Positions 15,130 through 23,634 of a DNA stretch of 64,000 nucleotides are shown here, piece by piece. The position numbers and the translations under genes were made by a program. Origin of the DNA: Methanoculleus horonobensis (GTDB lineage: Archaea; Halobacteriota; Methanomicrobia; Methanomicrobiales; Methanoculleaceae); contig NZ_BCNY01000015.1 in the NCBI RefSeq assembly GCF_001602375.1, forward strand, positions 186,001 through 250,000, given 5' to 3'. Each line of letters starts with the position of its first letter. The first letter of the stretch is position 1. Below the pieces are notes generated by a model. It ran no database searches. It saw nothing but the letters and a program-made list of their open reading frames with translations, and had not been told where the DNA came from.

Positions 15130-16977
15130 TCAAACACCAAATAGGATCTCTTTGAAGTTCTCTTCAGAGCATAATGTCTCCTTTTTCGTCTTTAACATAG
15201 CAAGATGTGCCTCATGTTCGATTTTTACTAAGTTAAATACAGATTCAAGGGAGTGGAAAGTATATTCGTAATTTTCACGGATTTCTCTCACTAAATCAAT
15301 AACTGAGTGATAGTAGGAGTGCGCATTCTCCAAGAGTGGTGAAACGTATCGAATCTGCTCACCTTTGTGGGTAATAAGATTTCTAGCCCGATATATTCTT
15401 TGCAGTTGCCATCTTACTCTTTGATTATGGAGATCGATGGTTTCATAGACCATATGTGCTGAAGAAGTCTTCTCCATTAGAGAGAAAATGCGATTTATTA
15501 GCAGCGGGTTGCGCCCGATTATTGCATAGAGTTCATCCCGCAAAGGTTCATTTTCAGCCTTTAGTGCCACTAATAGCGCACACTTTTCAAATTTTGAATA
15601 ACCCGAAGGCATCTTTGAAAATACCACGTTTAAATCATTTCCAGATATGTTTAGATGTAGGGAGCGAAGGAGATCGTTAATTAACTTTTGAATGTATTTA
15701 CGTCCAAGAAGGGGTTCAAACGCATCGGCAAACTGTAATATCCTTTGCCTCTGATCAGTCGGAGGAGGGAGCAGAGTTTCCATAGCAGTCCAGATATTCA
15801 TCAACTGATTTTCGGCTGTCTTTGACTGAACAGAACATGCATGCAGATTTAAGGAGTTATAAATGAGGTAACTGGAAATGCCATCAGCATTTCTGAAAAG
15901 AGATGCCATCTCATCTATAGTACTCTGAAGTTGCCTCAATTCAGTATCTCGAATTTTCATCATTGGCGATACGGCAGGTGCTACAGGTATGGCATGACCC
16001 TCATCTGAATACGCCAAGCCGCGAGACTCCCATGACAGCTGCTCTTTGTGCGTCTTGTATGTCACTAGGTTGCTAATTAAAACGAAAAACCGTTCTGCGA
16101 TCAACCTCGCATGAAACGGATCAAGAGCATCAATGTTCTTAAAGCTCATAAATATTTGATTATCTCTTTTATTTCTGATGAATTTTGACTCGTATGCATT
16201 CATGTGGGGAGAGATAGGTATTTCCTCGAGAATTTCACATTCAGTACCCACTTTCGCTTGATCTAAATTCCTGAATTGTTCGTCTACTCTGAATAAGACC
16301 ACCCACTTTTTTCTATCACCAGAAAATTTGCTTAGGAATTCATTAACCTGATCAACGGTTTCAATCGGTGCACCAGAAAAAAAGAAACGTCTTGTTTCGC
16401 GAAATAGATACTGTTGAGAGTACCCTAGATGCTGCAACTCAGAAATAAAAGTGCATGCTAAAAAATTAATCTTTTTCTTCTCATCTCCGCCAGATATATG
16501 CGATAAAAGGCTTCTCTTAACCGCATCTAAATAATATACATCAAAAATTTGATTTAGTGTTTCCACCTCCGAGAATACTTTTCGGGTTGGGATCTTTGCT
16601 TCCGAATTACTGTCATTGCTCTGAGCAGGTTTACTGGACACTTGAGGCGGGGCTCCTTTTACGACCTTGTAGCTGTTTAATCTCTCAATAACCTTTGGAT
16701 AGCGCAATCCCAAAATTTCCTTTCCTACAAAATCATTTTTCAAATTCCATGTTAACTCCTCCAAGATCGGATTTGCCGCTTTTGGCTGAAGGAATCCTGT
16801 TTCAACTTCAGATAGTACAACAAGTAACTCCGAACATAGGGCATGGGTATTAAATATTGGAGCCTTATAGGAGTCAATGGTGTAATCAAACAGCATTTCT
16901 TCCAAAAGTTGAGCGAAAAAGAGCAAATTATCCAAGTCTGGGTTGGAACTCCAATTTTCAATTTGAGGTTTTCGCAT
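15130..16977 (-). CDS. Large HEPN-domain protein, possible ApeA-like defence RNase
   Basis: 615 residues, no signal or membrane segment. The C-terminal region has a HEPN motif, RNLITH at 532-537 (R-x4-H), within QLQRIYRARNLITHKGE. About 130 residues earlier, AENQLMNIWTAMETLL matches the helix that opens Apea-like HEPN domains. The N-terminal 400 residues are not recognised and may sense a trigger. HEPN proteins with the R-x4-6-H motif are often RNases in abortive phage defence or toxin systems. AT-rich, and sharing a neighbourhood with a TIR-STAND gene, it looks like a defence cargo. ApeA identity is an inference from layout, not an alignment. Confidence 0.7.
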   Translation of the reverse strand: MRKPQIENWSSNPDLDNLLFFAQLLEEMLFDYTIDSYKAPIFNTHALCSELLVVLSEVETGFLQPKAANPILEELTWNLKNDFVGKEILGLRYPKVIERLNSYKVVKGAPPQVSSKPAQSNDSNSEAKIPTRKVFSEVETLNQIFDVYYLDAVKRSLLSHISGGDEKKKINFLACTFISELQHLGYSQQYLFRETRRFFFSGAPIETVDQVNEFLSKFSGDRKKWVVLFRVDEQFRNLDQAKVGTECEILEEIPISPHMNAYESKFIRNKRDNQIFMSFKNIDALDPFHARLIAERFFVLISNLVTYKTHKEQLSWESRGLAYSDEGHAIPVAPAVSPMMKIRDTELRQLQSTIDEMASLFRNADGISSYLIYNSLNLHACSVQSKTAENQLMNIWTAMETLLPPPTDQRQRILQFADAFEPLLGRKYIQKLINDLLRSLHLNISGNDLNVVFSKMPSGYSKFEKCALLVALKAENEPLRDELYAIIGRNPLLINRIFSLMEKTSSAHMVYETIDLHNQRVRWQLQRIYRARNLITHKGEQIRYVSPLLENAHSYYHSVIDLVREIRENYEYTFHSLESVFNLVKIEHEAHLAMLKTKKETLCSEENFKEILFGV

Positions 16978-17009
16978 GTAAGAACACGAAATTTATATAA
17001 CTTTGTAGG

Positions 17010-17019
17010 AATATATAAA
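17010..17019 (-). promoter_or_regulatory. TATA box of the HEPN gene
   Basis: On the minus strand TTTATATAT lies about 35 bases before the ATG at 16977, which allows a leader of about ten bases. A second AT-rich box at 16991-17000 is too close to the start to serve it. Confidence 0.5.
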
Positions 17020-17315
17020 GCATCGTTTTTAGAGGTAGAATCCTAAAACGTTATATTGATTGAATTAATTTCTTTGATCAAGAGAGGTTAACTCCACAGA
17101 CAGAATAGACCTATTACCAGTTCTCATAGCTTACCTGTTCAACGTGTACAATTGACCGGATTTACCCTCTATGATACTGCGACAAGGTGAGAGACACGGA
17201 CATCTGTTTAAATCCAAGTCGAGAGATCGTCCCAAAAAGATCTCCGAATCTTCGGTATATCCTAATCGAAGCACTTAAATCCTAGGAATCTACCATCTGA
17301 GCTCATATCCTAGGC

Positions 17316-17400
17316 AGGGTGGATGAAACGGCTTCCCATTGGGTATCATCACTCGGAGGAGAGTCCGGGAGGGGGACACCGCCTCCCGGTAACGGCGTTT
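17316..17400 (+). ncRNA. Possible structured RNA, GC-rich block in AT-rich DNA
   Basis: A compact GC-rich block contains GGAGGAGAGTCCGGGAGG and a perfect stem, CCGGGAGG (17365-17372) with CCTCCCGG (17382-17389), followed by a T run at 17398-17402 as in a terminator. GC-rich islands in AT-rich non-coding DNA often mark structured RNAs. GGAGGAGAGTCC recalls an RNase P RNA motif, but the rest of that molecule is absent. The strand is assumed from the T run. Confidence 0.25.
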
Positions 17401-17527
17401 TTGGGACAATCTTAGTCATACAAGATTTGTCCTAGGCGTGTAATTTTAGGGCAACTTTTTGAGTTTTGGGTTGACACTGTAAAAGCATATCAACGCTATT
17501 TATTACACCACATCACAATTCTCGATT

Positions 17528-17986
17528 ATGGCAAATGGTGATTATATAGAACAATTGAATTCAGTGATAATAGCGATCATGTTTTTCGGATTTATCTTCG
17601 GGCTTTCTTTAGGGCTAGGAGTAAAAATACCAACAGAAGGGGATATACTGATAATCATTTATGATGGAGTATCTGAAACAGTATCTTCTTCATCAATAAA
17701 TAGTAATCAAGCTAGCGAAGATCTTCAATCGATTGGGGGTACTGTAAGGTTTGTTGCATTTCTGCTATTCGTTATCCCAATAATTCTTGCAATCGTTTTG
17801 TGGCCTTGGGGCATCGTACTACTTATTGACTCAGTTATTGCAGGATGGTCTTTGGGACTTTGGGCAACCAATCAAGCCATGATACTAATGTATCTTGGTG
17901 TTGTGTCCCTGTCTGCGATGCCACTGATAGCAATATTAATACAGAATTCCAGAAGATGGAGAGATTCCGAAAATTCTTACTATTGA
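17528..17986 (+). CDS. Hypothetical membrane protein, 152 residues
   Basis: Four likely membrane helices: about residues 12-33, 72-92, 95-115 and 117-138. A Ser-rich loop outside (SETVSSSSINSNQASED) lies between the first two. No family recognised. An AT-rich TATTTATTA about 25 bases upstream of the ATG (17500-17508) fits a leaderless or short-leader promoter. It is AT-rich and stands alone between HEPN and immunity-like genes. Small membrane proteins in such places are sometimes effectors or accessory subunits of defence systems, but nothing in the sequence shows that. Confidence 0.6.
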   Translation: MANGDYIEQLNSVIIAIMFFGFIFGLSLGLGVKIPTEGDILIIIYDGVSETVSSSSINSNQASEDLQSIGGTVRFVAFLLFVIPIILAIVLWPWGIVLLIDSVIAGWSLGLWATNQAMILMYLGVVSLSAMPLIAILIQNSRRWRDSENSYY

Positions 17987-18171
17987 GAATTGTCAAGGAC
18001 TAACAGGGCTTCACATTAATTTCCCTATGCTTCAGCGCAACGATTTCATGGGTAATCTGGAACCTTTGCGCGAAAAACACTACTTGTTATCGAGGGACAG
18101 TACTCGATCGTTTCATCCCACCGCGGCAAAGCTGCCCCCTATATCAGAACAAATCAAAATCCTCAAAATCC

Positions 18172-18630
18172 TCAAAACCCCTCCCCCTTCCGCAGCCTAA
18201 CAACAACCCCGCTCCCGCGTTCCACAACAACAATCCTCTCCATGATCTCCTCCCTCAATCCCCCGGGAAGCCGCTCCGCCTGCCACTCCCGCTCCGCAGT
18301 AACATTCGCCACGGCGTTCGCCGGGTCCGCCGCCGCGACGGCTTTCAAAGCGTAATAAGCCCCCCCGAAGGCATGCTGGGGAACATGAGCGGTCGCCACC
18401 GCCTGGCCCGCGGCACGGGCGGCAAAGCAGGCCGCGTCGTTTCCCTTCGCGTCGCGGGCGGCGGCATGGGCGGCAAGCGAAGCCCCGCGGATCTCGGCCA
18501 TCCTGAACACGCCCGTCCGGACCCACGTCCTGCCCGTCTCGATCGCGCTTCGCGGCCGGTCGTCCTCCGGGTATGCCGCTTCAAAGAGCGGGAGCACCCG
18601 CTCGGCGCAGTCCGCCGCCCAGGTTGCCAT
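18172..18630 (-). CDS. Imm-5-like putative immunity protein
   Basis: 152 residues, starting MATWAADCAERVLPLFEAAYP, followed by DDRPRSAIETGRTWV, a run of alanine-rich helices (AHAAARDAKG, FAARAAGQAVATAHVP, HAFGGAYYAL) and EREWQAERLPGG. This helical, His/Ala-rich pattern is the family called putative immunity protein (Imm-5 like). Its members are found beside polymorphic toxins and also alone. No partner toxin is seen here. A TATA box around 18672-18680 predicts transcription start near 18650, so the ATG at 18630 is more likely than a GTG at 18663. It is GC-rich, unlike its neighbours. Confidence 0.7.
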   Translation of the reverse strand: MATWAADCAERVLPLFEAAYPEDDRPRSAIETGRTWVRTGVFRMAEIRGASLAAHAAARDAKGNDAACFAARAAGQAVATAHVPQHAFGGAYYALKAVAAADPANAVANVTAEREWQAERLPGGLREEIMERIVVVERGSGVVVRLRKGEGF

Positions 18631-18721
18631 CGTCGTCTGGTTGTCTCTGCTGTACTTCTTCACGAACAGGTAGTATAAACTTCCAGTATTTTGAGTATTG
18701 AGATTCCACGGGGAAGGCTAC

Positions 18722-18780
18722 GTCAACCTATGCTGACATAGCACCGACACACCTCTTCTAAGTCAACTTGCGTTGACTTA
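18722..18780. promoter_or_regulatory. Two GTCAAC-N4-G(T/C)TGAC operator-like palindromes
   Basis: Site 1 (18722-18737) is GTCAAC-CTAT-GCTGAC. Site 2 (18762-18777) is a perfect GTCAAC-TTGC-GTTGAC, extended to 9-bp arms at 18759-18780. The centres are 40 bases apart, close to four helical turns. They lie upstream of the Imm-5-like gene (leftward) and of a possible small membrane protein gene (rightward), so they could control both. Confidence 0.5.
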
Positions 18781-18878
18781 CACGGACCCCCTCACCCACA
18801 AGCACCGCAACGTAGAACAAGCGGGCCCTCCTAAAGGGCACCCGATCCCCACGGCCGACAGGGCAGCAAAGGAGTGAT

Positions 18879-18992
18879 GTGGTGGCGCACGAAGGTTTCA
18901 CCAGGCAACACCGCCGGCTCGGGAGAGTCGCGGCCCGGGCCGTCTTCTTCCTCCTCGTTGCATACGCGGTTACGCTGGTCCTCGGGCTCTAA
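18879..18992 (+). CDS. Possible 37-residue single-pass membrane protein
   Basis: Starting at a GTG (18879) seven bases after AAAGGAG, the frame reads a basic N-terminus (FTRQHRRLGRVAAR) and then one hydrophobic helix (AVFFLLVAYAVTLVLGL) before TAA. The ribosome-binding site, positive-inside N-terminus and single helix suggest a real gene, but it is short and GC-rich, where chance frames occur. It would be under the control of the operator pair upstream. Confidence 0.35.
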   Translation: MVAHEGFTRQHRRLGRVAARAVFFLLVAYAVTLVLGL

Positions 18993-19066
18993 TAGAAAGG
19001 CTGAGTTAGTACAAAGGAGATAACGAAATTAAGAATTAACACAAAAAATGGTTTCCTGAAAGTCAA

Positions 19067-21685
19067 TCAATGATTGCCGGACAAAAGTTTCTTTGGGTGA
19101 ACCTCCAAACAGTCTTCAACTCGTTTTAAATCTCTATAGTTAATAGGGTGCAAAGAGCAGTAATCTACCACCATGAATTCTATAGCTCTATTTACTATCT
19201 TGGGGGAATCACTGGCACGATGTTTTCTTTCAAGCTCCTTTATCTGTAGATTCTTATTGTACTCCATATAAATTCCATGTTTTATCAGGAAAGATGCAGG
19301 AGTATTAACTTCATCACAAACATTAGTAGCAATTCCAGTTAATTTGTCAGAACCAAGTGAGTGAACAATTTTGTGGATAATTCCATACATGATAAGAAAG
19401 TTAAAATTCCAAAATATTTTTCGTGCAGTTTTCCTCCTCAGTTCTTCGTCTAAGAATTTATTTGAATCTCCACTTCCTTCTAGATAACTCAATCTTTTCG
19501 ATATATAATCCACCACCTCTTCTTGTTTGTCTCCACTTTTCATTAATTCGAAGAACGAAGACAACATTCTCAGGTGAACGTCCATACCATCCCCAAATAT
19601 TTTCTGAAGTTTGACTTTTTCCAGAGAACCCGCTCGGTTCCGGATAATACATCCCATGACTTCTACGGTTTTAATAGCCTTCCTAAAGTCTCTTGTAAAG
19701 ATATCGTTTTCCTCGCTGTGCTCTTCCTGAGACACTTCTTCATGAGACTGTTCCAATTCATCTTGAATCTTTAATCTTTCTGTCCGCTCCATTTCAGGAG
19801 TTACATTTCCAGGCGGTAGAACCGCCTTAACGATGTTGTGCGCCTGTTCATCAAAGAACCTTACCTCGTCTTTCATCAGCGTCGCTGGTTCAAAGCCATT
19901 AAATAGGGATGAGGCAACTCTTTCGATTTCATCGAGGATTCTAAGGGTTTTAGAATGATGAGTCAGAAAGACTGCAATGTAAGCATTTTCATCTACATGA
20001 AGATTATTTAATACAGCACATATCTCCTCCATCCCAGTTGGCTCCTCAATGTGCTCAGAAAGAGCTTTGGCAGCAAAGAAGTAATAAAAACAGGGATATT
20101 TGAATGAGTAATTTCCAAAACTATCCTGTGATACAATTTCACTTAAATTGGCAATTAAGATCTCTTGTTCCACTGGAAGGTTGTAGATATCCGAATACAA
20201 TTTCATAAAAGAGAGAAATCCGTCGGAGTCTAGTTCCTCCAATTTTCCTTTACGCATGTGCGAAGCGAGCCGGGTTAAGAAATTAACGTAGATATCAATC
20301 TCGTCTTCTCTTACACCACGTTTCCTTAAGTAATAGTATATAAATGCCTGGTAACAATAGCCTTGTGAAGTAATATCACGATCAAGTGGCAATGCAAGTG
20401 TTTCATAGGTTACTATAGTAGACAAAACGAAAAACGGATATGCAGGCAATACCCCTTTACCTATGTTTCGCCCTAAAGTGATATTTAGAAGTTCTACATT
20501 TTTATCAATGCTCTTGTAATCAATTACAGCATCATTGTCGCTTAAACCAATCCATTTTTTTACTAGTTCGTATATAAGGGATGGTTTGAGTTCTTTTATT
20601 CTGAAAGTCGTAAACGAAGAAATAAGTGTTTTATCTTTGAGATTCAACCCAAAGATATCATCACCAACAACAATGCAATAGCGGTATTTGAGTAGATCTG
20701 CTATATGCTTCTCCTTCCCCTTAACACGATGAAAATCGTCTAGTATCGGTACTATCCGATCTACTCCAATTTCTCTCTCATCAATATCGATATACTGCTC
20801 ATGAAGCGATTTCGAAATAATGTTATCTATCTTACCCGGAAAGACATATTTTTCGTTAGATAAGTAAACAGGGATAAAATTCAAACTTCGCAGCTCGCAA
20901 AATATCTTTTTACACAGGGTCGTTTTGCCGGACTGATCCTCTCCAGCGACAATAATCCTTCTATCTGTGAAGAGAATATTTAAGAGTTCATTGGAATTTA
21001 TCGTTTCCTTACCTTCCTTTAAATTATTGAATTTATCCAATTTGACGTCAATATAGACGTCATCTAAGGAAACGTTCTCTTTCTTAGGATGTGCTTTTGT
21101 TAACATTTCTGCATCGTGTAAGAAAGATCGAAAATCATCGCTGATAATTAATTGCCTTATTTTCAGTTCTTTTTCAATTACTCTCTTTAACCCCCCGTAA
21201 ACATCCTGCCACGCGGTTCTTTTATCCTTAAATTCCGAAACGGGTTTTCCATCTGTTGGCAAAACTAACAAGGGAGAAATGTCAGGATCATCTTCCCATC
21301 CACATGGAGACAAAATAACAGAAATAACCTGAACACCCTTCATTTTTCTTAACTCTAATGCCTTCTTTTTCTCACCTCTGCATTCCCCTGAATTTAAAAA
21401 ATCTGACGAGACAAACAAACACACGATATCTGCGTCTTCTAAATGGTGATTAATCATTTCGTGAAGATCTTCACCAGGTACTATTAAGCGATCGTACCAA
21501 ACGTCTACTAAACCATTCTCTTTGAGTGGAGCAATATGCTTTATAAAGTCCTCAATATACTGTTCTTCAGCAGTGTTGTTCTGATGAGAGTAACTAATAA
21601 AAATCTTCAACCCTGATTTTTGTTCTAAGCAATTTTCCCCGAGAATTAATTTTTTTGACCCGAATGACTTGGTATTATCTCCCAT
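19067..21685 (-). CDS. TIR-STAND NTPase, probable antiviral sensor
   Basis: 872 residues. The N-terminal TIR domain (about 26-175) has IFISYSHQN, then VDVWYDRLIVPGEDL and DADIVCLFVSSDFLNS, followed by ECRGE at 101-105, whose Glu is the likely NADase residue. A STAND-type NTPase follows, with P-loop GEDQSGKTT at 248-256 and Walker B VPILDDF at 312-318. The C-terminal 400 residues are helical and unrecognised, probably the sensor. Proteins of this plan are thought to sense phage components, oligomerise and deplete NAD. A TATA box lies at 21733-21742. The ATG at 21685 is preferred because GAGG lies eight bases before it; an ATG six bases upstream is possible. Confidence 0.82.
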   Translation of the reverse strand: MGDNTKSFGSKKLILGENCLEQKSGLKIFISYSHQNNTAEEQYIEDFIKHIAPLKENGLVDVWYDRLIVPGEDLHEMINHHLEDADIVCLFVSSDFLNSGECRGEKKKALELRKMKGVQVISVILSPCGWEDDPDISPLLVLPTDGKPVSEFKDKRTAWQDVYGGLKRVIEKELKIRQLIISDDFRSFLHDAEMLTKAHPKKENVSLDDVYIDVKLDKFNNLKEGKETINSNELLNILFTDRRIIVAGEDQSGKTTLCKKIFCELRSLNFIPVYLSNEKYVFPGKIDNIISKSLHEQYIDIDEREIGVDRIVPILDDFHRVKGKEKHIADLLKYRYCIVVGDDIFGLNLKDKTLISSFTTFRIKELKPSLIYELVKKWIGLSDNDAVIDYKSIDKNVELLNITLGRNIGKGVLPAYPFFVLSTIVTYETLALPLDRDITSQGYCYQAFIYYYLRKRGVREDEIDIYVNFLTRLASHMRKGKLEELDSDGFLSFMKLYSDIYNLPVEQEILIANLSEIVSQDSFGNYSFKYPCFYYFFAAKALSEHIEEPTGMEEICAVLNNLHVDENAYIAVFLTHHSKTLRILDEIERVASSLFNGFEPATLMKDEVRFFDEQAHNIVKAVLPPGNVTPEMERTERLKIQDELEQSHEEVSQEEHSEENDIFTRDFRKAIKTVEVMGCIIRNRAGSLEKVKLQKIFGDGMDVHLRMLSSFFELMKSGDKQEEVVDYISKRLSYLEGSGDSNKFLDEELRRKTARKIFWNFNFLIMYGIIHKIVHSLGSDKLTGIATNVCDEVNTPASFLIKHGIYMEYNKNLQIKELERKHRASDSPKIVNRAIEFMVVDYCSLHPINYRDLKRVEDCLEVHPKKLLSGNH

Positions 21686-21732
21686 CAGCATTTCCTCTTA
21701 AAAAGGCCTAGATACGGTTATATCCCTTAGAT

Positions 21733-21742
21733 GATATAAAAG
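21733..21742 (-). promoter_or_regulatory. TATA box of the TIR-STAND gene
   Basis: TTTATATCAT on the minus strand lies about 50 bases before the start codon, leaving a leader of about 25 bases that carries AAGAGG. Confidence 0.5.
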
Positions 21743-22150
21743 AATTCCGAAAAGCCTCTTCTCATAGAATACTGTTTAGTATTTATTCGAATGGAGAAGA
21801 GAGGCACAAGGCTTTTTCCCGTAATGAGGTCAGGTATATCTGCCAAATCTCTGTTCCTGTGAGGAAAGGAAAATTGATAAATTCAGCAGCACGCCCCCCC
21901 TTTCATAGAGTCGTTCTCTGTCATCTTCCCGCCCGTTCCATTCCTGCACCAATACCTCACTGAGCCTCGCGGGGCTCGCGGGCATGCCGCTTGCCGACTG
22001 AGTCGCCGGAATATCGGCATCCTGAGCTACGTCGGGGTCAGTCTCGTGGTATTCCCCTGCTGGGGATTGTCTTAGGGCGTGCCAGCGAGAGCCAAGAAGA
22101 GACTGACTGAGATCTGGTTCGTGGTCGGAGACCTGTGTCCAAACAGCCCA
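21743..22150. other. Gene-free stretch with a possible relic
   Basis: No gene can be supported. The minus strand is open for about 119 codons (21830-22189) and reads MPASPARLSEVLVQEWNG and similar. Its start lies in the tRNA-Val fragment and no family is recognised, so it is probably a decayed sequence or chance. Confidence 0.3.
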
Positions 22151-22188
22151 TACAGCGGTATTGTAGAGCCCGAATCTCAGAGAGCCCA
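22151..22188 (+). repeat. Degenerate attachment-site copy 3 (tRNA-Val 3' fragment)
   Basis: Ungapped, it matches copy 2 at 29 of 38 positions. The last 18 bases (CGAATCTCAGAGAGCCCA) match copy 2 at 17 of 18 and the intact tRNA at 15 of 18. It shares ACAGCGG with copy 2 against the intact gene. It ends the accessory region and is followed by high-GC chromosomal genes. Confidence 0.6.
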
Positions 22189-22321
22189 TCCTGACTCGCC
22201 AGGCATATCCACTGACCTGCGTTTTAGGTTCGACATAATACTGGAGAGCATATACAGTTTACCCCAACTCTCCGGCATAGGAGGTACACTCATAGTGTTT
22301 AACACGGCCAGGATAGACAAA

Positions 22322-22330
22322 ATATTTATA
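22322..22330 (+). promoter_or_regulatory. TATA box of the FG-GAP gene
   Basis: ATATTTATA lies about 50 bases upstream of the ATG at 22378, leaving a leader of about 25 bases. Confidence 0.5.
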
Positions 22331-22377
22331 TCAACCTGTTAATCCCGCAATCAGCCCATAAGAAGGGGGCCTGGGTT

Positions 22378-23634
22378 ATGAATCCGGTTAAGAATCGACT
22401 ATTAATGGTAATGCTCATTGCATTCCTTGCGGTGGGCGTCGGGATCGTGAGTGCGGAAAAACCGGTGTCCACCGCGGAACAGGGGCCGGTTGAAGAGTTC
22501 AGGCTGGCCGCCGACGATCCGACCAATGCAGCGGAGTTCGGGCGGTCCGTGGCTATGGACGGAGATCTCGTGGCGGTGGGCGCCGGTGGGGCGGATGCCG
22601 GTCCGGTGAGCAACGCCGGGGCAGTCTATCTCTTCAAGCGCCAGGGACAGGGGTATATCCCGGAAGCGAAACTTGTCGCCCCTGACGCAACCGACGGGGC
22701 TGAGTTCGGGCGGGCCGTCGCAATTCAGGGCAACACGGTGATCGTCGGAGCCCGGTTCGCGCAGGTCGGCGATCTCTCGAAGGCCGGGGCCGTGTACGTC
22801 TTCAAGAAGTACCAGGGGTCGTGGCACTTCGAGGACAAGATCGTCTCCCCCGAGCCGGCCGACGAGGATAACTTCGGTCGTGCTCTCGCGGTCCAGGGCA
22901 ACCTCCTCGTGGTGACGGCCCGGAAAGAGAACCTCAACGCCGCCGATGTGGGTGCCGCGTACGTCTTCACCTGCCGTGGCGGCGAATGGACGAACACGGC
23001 AAAGATCACTGCCGGGGACCCGACGCCGGGAGCATACTTCGGCCAGTCGGTGGCCGTCCGGGGAGGCCTGATCGTGGTGGGCGCCCGCAACGCCGACCCC
23101 GACGGCGCCGGTGCCATCTACCTCTTCCGCGAATCCTCGGAGGGCTGGGAAGAGATCGCAAAGGTAGCGCCGCCGGATGGGAAAGCGGATGACAACTTCG
23201 GGTTCACGGTCGCGATGGCCGGAGACACGATTGCGGTCGGGGCCCGGAGAGCGGATCTTCCCGGGGCAAAAGATGCGGGTGCGGCCTATGTCTTCTCCCT
23301 GCACGGAAACTCCGTCGACCTGGTAACCAAACTGACCGCAGGCGACGCGAGGGCCGGCGACCAGTTCGGCCAGGCGATAGCCCTCGCCGGGGATCTCATT
23401 GCGGTGGGCGCCAACCGGGCCGACACCGAAGAGGGTGCCGACACGGGCGCGATCTACCTCTTCCGCCGGGCAGGCAATCGATGGACCGAGGCCGGGAAGG
23501 TCACCGCATCCGACGGGGTGGCAGGCGATGAGTTCGGCTACTCGCTATCGGCCTTCGGCAACCGTATGGTGACCGGGGCGCACACCGCCGATGCAACAGC
23601 GGGAGCGGCTTACGTCATCCCGCTGAGATCGTAA
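22378..23634 (+). CDS. Secreted seven-repeat FG-GAP beta-propeller protein
   Basis: 418 residues: a signal peptide (RLLMVMLIAFLAVGVG, cut near residue 26), then seven repeats each with FG-x-(A/S)-(V/L) and (V/I)-x-(V/A)-G-A. Examples are FGRSVAMDGDLVAVGA and FGRAVAIQGNTVIVGA; the others are degenerate copies. Each repeat also contains GAVYLF/GAIYLF and AD/AGD turns. Seven such repeats make one closed beta-propeller, as in integrin alpha heads. It is probably a surface protein in adhesion or sugar binding. There is no membrane anchor or sorting tail. It is the first ordinary chromosomal gene after the accessory region. Confidence 0.85.
   Translation: MNPVKNRLLMVMLIAFLAVGVGIVSAEKPVSTAEQGPVEEFRLAADDPTNAAEFGRSVAMDGDLVAVGAGGADAGPVSNAGAVYLFKRQGQGYIPEAKLVAPDATDGAEFGRAVAIQGNTVIVGARFAQVGDLSKAGAVYVFKKYQGSWHFEDKIVSPEPADEDNFGRALAVQGNLLVVTARKENLNAADVGAAYVFTCRGGEWTNTAKITAGDPTPGAYFGQSVAVRGGLIVVGARNADPDGAGAIYLFRESSEGWEEIAKVAPPDGKADDNFGFTVAMAGDTIAVGARRADLPGAKDAGAAYVFSLHGNSVDLVTKLTAGDARAGDQFGQAIALAGDLIAVGANRADTEEGADTGAIYLFRRAGNRWTEAGKVTASDGVAGDEFGYSLSAFGNRMVTGAHTADATAGAAYVIPLRS

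Larger units (their letters stand above)
16978..17527. other. Gene-free stretch between HEPN and membrane-protein genes
   Basis: 550 bases without a supported gene. It holds the HEPN promoter, three copies of the palindrome CCTAGG (17281, 17309, 17431), a GC-rich block with a strong hairpin, and a near-perfect inverted repeat GGACAATCTT / AAGATTTGTCC at 17404-17432. The rest appears featureless. Confidence 0.5.
8036..22188. mobile_element. Possible second integrated segment B between tRNA-Val copies 2 and 3
   Basis: This segment starts at attachment copy 2 with an RHH gene next to it and ends at a degenerate third tRNA-Val 3' fragment. It holds a CPBP protease, GC-rich metabolic-like genes, three disrupted genes and an AT-rich end with HEPN, immunity-like and TIR-STAND genes. 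The mixed composition argues against one single acquisition; it may be a composite or contain captured chromosomal genes. Confidence 0.4.

Noticed and set aside
17355-17400. RNase P RNA (GGAGGAGAGTCC resembles its conserved motif)
   Set aside because: The other conserved RNase P segments and the needed length are absent; kept only as a low-confidence structured RNA.
21830-22189. 119-codon minus-strand frame starting in attachment copy 3
   Set aside because: Starts inside the tRNA fragment, has no ribosome-binding site and no recognised family; treated as decayed sequence.
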